Assembly (NCBI GenBank): GCA_964609245.1
Contig: CAZSSB010000013.1
Coordinates: 1 to 64,000 of the forward strand
Length of the DNA: 64,000 nucleotides
From: JAFGCY01 sp964609245
Lineage (GTDB): Bacteria > 4484-113 > JAFGCY01
Reading direction: 5' to 3'
Shown here: positions 59,612-64,000 of the stretch, piece after piece
Numbering within the stretch: the stretch's first letter is position 1
Layout: every line of letters starts with the position of its first letter
Program-made: the position numbers and the translations under genes
The notes under the pieces: model-generated
What the model was told of the DNA's origin: nothing
Databases searched by the model: none
Seen by the model: the letters and a program-made list of their open reading frames with translations, nothing else

Positions 59612-61639
59612 ATGGCAAAGAAGATGCACCCCGTCACCCCGGAAGACCTCTACGAGCTGCGCCAGGCGTCGCTGTGCCGGCTGAGTCCGGGCGGCGACCT
59701 GCTGGTCACCACGATCGGCGCGGTTCAGCGAGAAGAGAACAAGAACTACGCGAACCTGTACCTGCAACCCACCCGCGGCGGTATGCTACGGCAGTTCACC
59801 CAGGGCGTTCACGGTGACTCGAATCCCCAGTTCAGCCCCGACGGCCGGCTGATCGCGTTCACCTCCAGCCGCAGCGGCAAGACGCAGCTGCATCTGATGC
59901 ACGTCGACGGCGGCGAAAGCTGGCAGCTGACGAAGATGGAGGGCAGCATCGCTGACTTCGCCTGGGCGCCGGACGGCAAGACCCTGTGTGTTGTGTTCAT
60001 TCCGCAGGATGACGACGCGAAGAAGCGCGAGCAGCAGGTTAAGCAGGGCAAGCCCGAGGCGGCGGAGCCGAAGGTGCGCCACATCACGCGGCTGCACTAC
60101 CGCTCCGAGGGCGCGGGCTTCCTGCCGGAGGGCCATGCCGAGCTGCACATCGTCAATGCGAAAACCGGCAAGACGCGGCTGCTGTTCAAGGACGATTACG
60201 ACAATCTGTGGCCGAGGCTCACGCCCGACGGCAAGTGGGTGATCTTTGGCAGCAACAAGAACCCCGACCATGAACGCGAGCCGATGCTGTACGACCTGTG
60301 GAAGATCCGCGCCGACGGCAAGGGCAAGGTGAAGAAGATCGAGACGTTCGACGGGCCCTCCGTGCTGCCGACGGTCAGTCCCGACGGCAAGTGGATATCG
60401 TTCACCGGCTGGCCCGATCCAGAGAAGTTCTGGCCGGAAGTGAACATGATGCTCCATGTCGTGCCGATCGGTGGCGGCAAGCCGCGCTGCCTCTCGGCGG
60501 ACCTCGACCGGCCGGTGCAGAACCTGTCGCTCAACGACACCTGGGGCATGGTCTGGTCGGGCAATAATGTCTGGAGTCCCGATAGCAGGGAGATCTACGC
60601 CGTTGTCACCAGCGAGGGTAACACCGAGCTTTACCGCTTCGACGTCGAGCATGGCGGCGGCGCGCCGGTGTTCGCCGAACCGGGCGTGGTGCTGGGCTAC
60701 GACATCGACTTCAGCAGGCGCAAGTTGTACGTGCTGCTCAGCGACCAGCAGACGCCCGGCGATCTGGTATCGCGGAGTCTGGATGGCGGCAAGCTGAAGC
60801 GCCTGACGCGCGTCAATCAGCCTTGGCTGAACCGGCGCGATCTGGGCCGCATCGAGGAGACCTGGGTCAGGACGCGCGGCAAGCCGAAGCTGCAGGGCTG
60901 GGTGATGACGCCGCCGGACTTCAGTCCGCGCAGGAAATACCCCGGCATCCTCTACATCCACGGCGGGCCGCACGTGGCCTACGCCCGCGCGATCTTCCAC
61001 GAGTTCAACTACCTGGCCGGCCTGGGCTACGTGGTGCTGTTCTGCAACCCGCGGGGCAGCCACGGCTATGGCGCAGCCCACACCAGCGCGATCATGCATC
61101 AGGGCTGGGGTACGGTGGACTACGAGGACGTGATGCGGTTCACGGACCACGTGCTGAGGACGCACAAGTTCATCGACCGCGACCGGCTGGGCGTCACGGG
61201 CGGCAGCTACGGCGGCTACATGACCAACTGGATCATCGGTCACACGCAGCGCTTCAAGGCGGCGGTGACTCAGCGCAGCGTCAGCAACTTCTTCAGCTTC
61301 ATGGGTACCAGCGACGGCGGCTACTCCTTCGGCCAGGTGTTCGGCGACCGCGACAAGACGCCCTGGCAGGACCGCGAGCGCTTCCTGGAGATGTCGCCGA
61401 TGACCCACATTCCAAATGCCAAGACGCCGACGCTGGTGATCCACTCCGAGGGCGATCTGCGAGCGCCCATCGAGCAGGGCGAGCAGGTTTACGTGCAGCT
61501 CAAGATGCAGGGCGTGGAGACGGAGATGGTGCGCTTCCCGCAGGAGACCCATGAGCTGAGCCGCGGCGGGCGGACTGACCGGCGCATCGAGCGCCTGAAG
61601 CGCATCAGCGGGTGGTTCGACAAGTACCTGAAGAAGTAG
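59612..61639 (+). CDS. S9 family (prolyl oligopeptidase-like) peptidase
   Basis: A 675-residue protein with an N-terminal beta-propeller of TolB-like repeats (NPQFSPDGRLIAFTSSRSG, WPRLTPDGKWVIFGSNK) and a C-terminal alpha/beta hydrolase with TGGSYGGYM (catalytic Ser532), HSEGDLRAP (Asp615) and ETHELSRGG (His647). It is close to the acylaminoacyl-peptidase/DPP subfamily. No signal peptide, so cytoplasmic. TACAAT (59564-59569) and GGAG precede the ATG. It lies just before another propeller protease, beyond a gap. Confidence 0.9.
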   Translation: MAKKMHPVTPEDLYELRQASLCRLSPGGDLLVTTIGAVQREENKNYANLYLQPTRGGMLRQFTQGVHGDSNPQFSPDGRLIAFTSSRSGKTQLHLMHVDGGESWQLTKMEGSIADFAWAPDGKTLCVVFIPQDDDAKKREQQVKQGKPEAAEPKVRHITRLHYRSEGAGFLPEGHAELHIVNAKTGKTRLLFKDDYDNLWPRLTPDGKWVIFGSNKNPDHEREPMLYDLWKIRADGKGKVKKIETFDGPSVLPTVSPDGKWISFTGWPDPEKFWPEVNMMLHVVPIGGGKPRCLSADLDRPVQNLSLNDTWGMVWSGNNVWSPDSREIYAVVTSEGNTELYRFDVEHGGGAPVFAEPGVVLGYDIDFSRRKLYVLLSDQQTPGDLVSRSLDGGKLKRLTRVNQPWLNRRDLGRIEETWVRTRGKPKLQGWVMTPPDFSPRRKYPGILYIHGGPHVAYARAIFHEFNYLAGLGYVVLFCNPRGSHGYGAAHTSAIMHQGWGTVDYEDVMRFTDHVLRTHKFIDRDRLGVTGGSYGGYMTNWIIGHTQRFKAAVTQRSVSNFFSFMGTSDGGYSFGQVFGDRDKTPWQDRERFLEMSPMTHIPNAKTPTLVIHSEGDLRAPIEQGEQVYVQLKMQGVETEMVRFPQETHELSRGGRTDRRIERLKRISGWFDKYLKK

Positions 61640-61678
61640 TCCGCAGTCGAGCCGGGTGCTACAGCGGGCCGCAGGCGC

Positions 61679-61778
61679 NNNNNNNNNNNNNNNNNNNNNN
61701 NNNNNNNNNNNNNNNNNNNNNNNNNNNNNNNNNNNNNNNNNNNNNNNNNNNNNNNNNNNNNNNNNNNNNNNNNNNNNN
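61679..61778. other. Assembly gap (100 N)
   Basis: A run of exactly 100 N between the S9 peptidase and the Tricorn-like gene. The true length is unknown, so the adjacency of the two is not proved. Confidence 0.98.
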
Positions 61779-61835
61779 GCTGGTCGCCTGTTATCATCTT
61801 CGCTGATTCGGATTACGCCGAGCCTGGAGGAAGGC

Positions 61836-64000
61836 ATGCTGCGTACCACTATCGGCGCCCTGCTGATCTGCTGTTTGCTCGCGATCGTTCAAGCCGCCGC
61901 CGCCGACGAGATACGTGGCGCGCGCTACCCCGCACTGTCGCCGGATGGGGCAACGCTGGTATTTGAATACTGGGGCGATCTATGGAGCATGCCGGTCGAC
62001 GGCGGCGCACCGGCGCGGCGGCTGACCGACCATCGGGCTTGGGACTGGCTGCCGCGCTTCTCGCCCGACGGCAGCGAGATCGCGTTCCTGTCCGACCGCA
62101 GCGGCAATCAGGATATCTGGGTGCTGCCGGCTGCCGGCGGTCCGGCGCGGCGGATCACGGCCTTCAGCGGTGAGGATACCCTCTGCGGCTGGTCGCCGGA
62201 CGGGGGGCGGCTGCTGTTCAGTTCGCAACGCGGACTATGGGCCGAGGACCTGTACTCCGTCGACGCCCGGGGCCTTGAGCCGCCGCAGCAGCTGACAGGC
62301 GGGGATCACTACCATTCCATCGAGGGGATCGAACTGCCCGGCGGCGGACTGGTCTACGCCCGCGGCAGCGGTCGCTGGTGGCGCAAGGGCTACCGCGGCA
62401 CGGCGGCGTTCGATCTGTGGCGGCTGGCGCCCGACGGCGTCTGTGAGCGGCTGACGGAATACGCTGGGCGCGACCGCTGGCCAATGGTGGCCGCCGACGG
62501 CGCCAGCGTGTACTACGTTTGTGACGAGGATGGGATCGACAACATCTGGCGGCTTGACCTCGACTCCGGTGCGCGCGAGCAGCTGACACGCTTCACTGTG
62601 GACGGCGTGCAGTGGCCGTCCATCGCGCCGGGCAGCGACACCATAATCTTCGAGCAGGACGGCTGGCTGTACCGCCTGGTGGTCGGTGCCGGTGAGCCCG
62701 AGAAGCTGACGGTTGCGCTGGCCGCCGAGGGCAAGGACAACTTCGTCGTTCGGCGGAGTTTCAGCAATGAGGCGGGCGAGTACGCCGTCTCGCCGCACGG
62801 CAAGTACGTCGTGGTAGAGCATGCGGGCGATCTGTGGGCGGTCAAGGACCCGCAGGCGTTTGACGAGGATGACAAGCCCGACCAGGACCTGGCTGAGGCC
62901 TGGCGCCTGACGGCCAGCGATGGGGCGCGGGAACGGCAACCGGCTTTCGCGCCGGATAACCGGCACCTGGCGTATGTCAGCGACGCAGACGGCGACTACG
63001 AGGTTTACGTGATGGACCTCGCCGATATGAGTGTGCGCCAGGTGACCGACAACGATGTCGACGACCTGCACCCGGTATTCGATCCCACGGACAGCGATAC
63101 GTTGTTCTTCTACAGCGGCAACAGCCGCATTGTGCGGCACTTCCTTGCCACCGGCGAGACCAATACAGTCGCGGAGGGGCGGTTCCGCGGCGACTTCGAC
63201 TACTACGGCTTCAGCGTCAGCCCCGACGGCGCCTGGGTGTCCTATGTCGACGAGCTCGGCGACTGGTCGGCGGAGATCTACGTCGTGGATTGCGCGGGGC
63301 TGGACGAGCCGGTGAACATCACGCGCCACCCCGGCTGGGAGGACGATCCGCGCTGGTCCGCCGATGGCCGGCGCCTGGTGTACCGCGGCCTTGACCGCGG
63401 GTCGCGCGAAAGTGAGTCCGCGATCTACGTCGTCGACCTGGACCCGGAGCCTGAGACCTACGACGTGACCTTCCTGTTCGAGGACGATCTGGCGGACACC
63501 GGTTCCGTTGGCGATGAATCGGCGGATGGCGGCAATGAGGATGAGGACAGCGCGGGCGCCGGCGATCACGAGAATGATGACGAGAACGGCAAAGACGACA
63601 ACGGTGACGAAGACGAGGATGACGAGGACGAGCAGGAACCCAGGCAGGATGTGAGTGTCACCATGGACTTCGAGGACATCCATCTGCGTGCCCGCCAGGT
63701 GTCGAGCCAGGCGGGAGCGAGGCACGCGCTGCTCAGCGACGATGGCCAGTGGGTGGTCTACAGCTGTGATCCTGCCGGTGAGGGTCGCGAGATCTGGGCG
63801 GTCAAGGCCGAGGGTGGCGGGGCTGTCAGGCTGATTGACGGCGACTGGCGCGACCCGCGGTTCGCCGCCCGCGGCAGGCGGCTGTACTACCGCGACGGCG
63901 GTACGGTGCGGTACCTGAAGTTCAGCAAGGGAGCGAGCAAGGGCCGGGAGACGATCAACACGCGGGGCGAGTTCTGGCTCGACCGCCGCGCGCGCTGGCA
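61836..64000 (+). CDS. Tricorn-like protease, N-terminal part (runs off the right edge)
   Basis: The first 721 residues, with a signal peptide (MLRTTIGALLICCLLAIVQAAAA), then two propeller regions with repeats such as YPALSPDGATLVFEYWGDLW, PRFSPDGSEIAFLSDRSGNQDIW and PAFAPDNRHLAYVSDADGDYEVY. The region INTRGEFWLDRRARW at the right edge fits the start of the Tricorn C1 domain; the PDZ and S41-type catalytic domains would lie past base 64000. An acidic low-complexity insert (about 550-605) interrupts the second propeller. Tricorn proteases degrade peptides of 6-12 residues. The exported signal suggests a periplasmic form. GGAGG precedes the ATG. Confidence 0.8.
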   Translation, partial: MLRTTIGALLICCLLAIVQAAAADEIRGARYPALSPDGATLVFEYWGDLWSMPVDGGAPARRLTDHRAWDWLPRFSPDGSEIAFLSDRSGNQDIWVLPAAGGPARRITAFSGEDTLCGWSPDGGRLLFSSQRGLWAEDLYSVDARGLEPPQQLTGGDHYHSIEGIELPGGGLVYARGSGRWWRKGYRGTAAFDLWRLAPDGVCERLTEYAGRDRWPMVAADGASVYYVCDEDGIDNIWRLDLDSGAREQLTRFTVDGVQWPSIAPGSDTIIFEQDGWLYRLVVGAGEPEKLTVALAAEGKDNFVVRRSFSNEAGEYAVSPHGKYVVVEHAGDLWAVKDPQAFDEDDKPDQDLAEAWRLTASDGARERQPAFAPDNRHLAYVSDADGDYEVYVMDLADMSVRQVTDNDVDDLHPVFDPTDSDTLFFYSGNSRIVRHFLATGETNTVAEGRFRGDFDYYGFSVSPDGAWVSYVDELGDWSAEIYVVDCAGLDEPVNITRHPGWEDDPRWSADGRRLVYRGLDRGSRESESAIYVVDLDPEPETYDVTFLFEDDLADTGSVGDESADGGNEDEDSAGAGDHENDDENGKDDNGDEDEDDEDEQEPRQDVSVTMDFEDIHLRARQVSSQAGARHALLSDDGQWVVYSCDPAGEGREIWAVKAEGGGAVRLIDGDWRDPRFAARGRRLYYRDGGTVRYLKFSKGASKGRETINTRGEFWLDRRARW

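Noticed and set aside
59786..61849. A 687-residue minus-strand frame over the S9 peptidase
   Set aside because: The sense gene has an intact catalytic triad; the antisense frame crosses an N gap and has no domain.

Overview
The window is GC-rich bacterial chromosome, almost wholly coding, with three 100-base N runs (17131-17230, 27659-27758, 61679-61778) that mark scaffolding gaps, as in a draft or metagenome-assembled genome. No rRNA, tRNA, insertion sequence, prophage or CRISPR array was seen. About ten predicted proteins start with a lipoprotein signal and there is a type IV pilus motor pair, which suggests a two-membrane (diderm) cell. A BshC homologue suggests bacillithiol. I cannot name the phylum with confidence; the mix fits an uncultivated lineage rather than a well-studied genus.

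Layout. 1-5248: an ABC-F ATPase running off the left edge, gyrB, an HDOD protein, a PKD lipoprotein and a YjbQ-type protein, all on the minus strand. 5364-10866: bshC, a sugar-phosphate-isomerase-like TIM barrel and a large CotH-kinase lipoprotein. 10887-14094: pilT and pilB (minus). 14427-16611: the frr-uppS-cdsA operon. 16666-22727: a small acidic protein, a histone-H1-like DUF2188 protein, an M19 dipeptidase, a TPR lipoprotein, an RlmN-type methyltransferase and a dockerin-like lipoprotein. 22763-24653: four tandem paralogues of an unrecognised one-helix membrane protein. 24657-30526: a Yip1-like protein, a DsbD-like reductase, an MBL hydrolase, yaaR-holB and a tyrosine recombinase. 30591-36244: a four-gene overlapping envelope operon. 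36206-42646: mnmA, a HerA-like ATPase with an unknown partner, rplY and pth, then a STAS protein and a degenerate ABC ATPase. 42898-56608: a block of five very large lipoproteins that looks like accessory or surface-display territory. 56819-64000: an FmdB zinc ribbon, a degenerate HD-GYP protein, a DUF4236-TPR protein, an S9 peptidase and a Tricorn-like protease running off the right edge.

Three themes stand out. First, at least nine genes have a -10-like TANNNT hexamer exactly six bases before ATG or GTG, which would put the transcription start on the start codon; leaderless expression seems common here and fixes several starts. Second, four lipoproteins carry a cohesin-like beta domain followed directly by a dockerin-like EF-hand pair in the same chain, joined to CotH, Cys/His-protease-like or glycine-rich modules. 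Third, there are families with no recognised name: the four tandem one-helix proteins, three adjacent lipoproteins sharing an N-terminal domain, and the HerA-associated protein.
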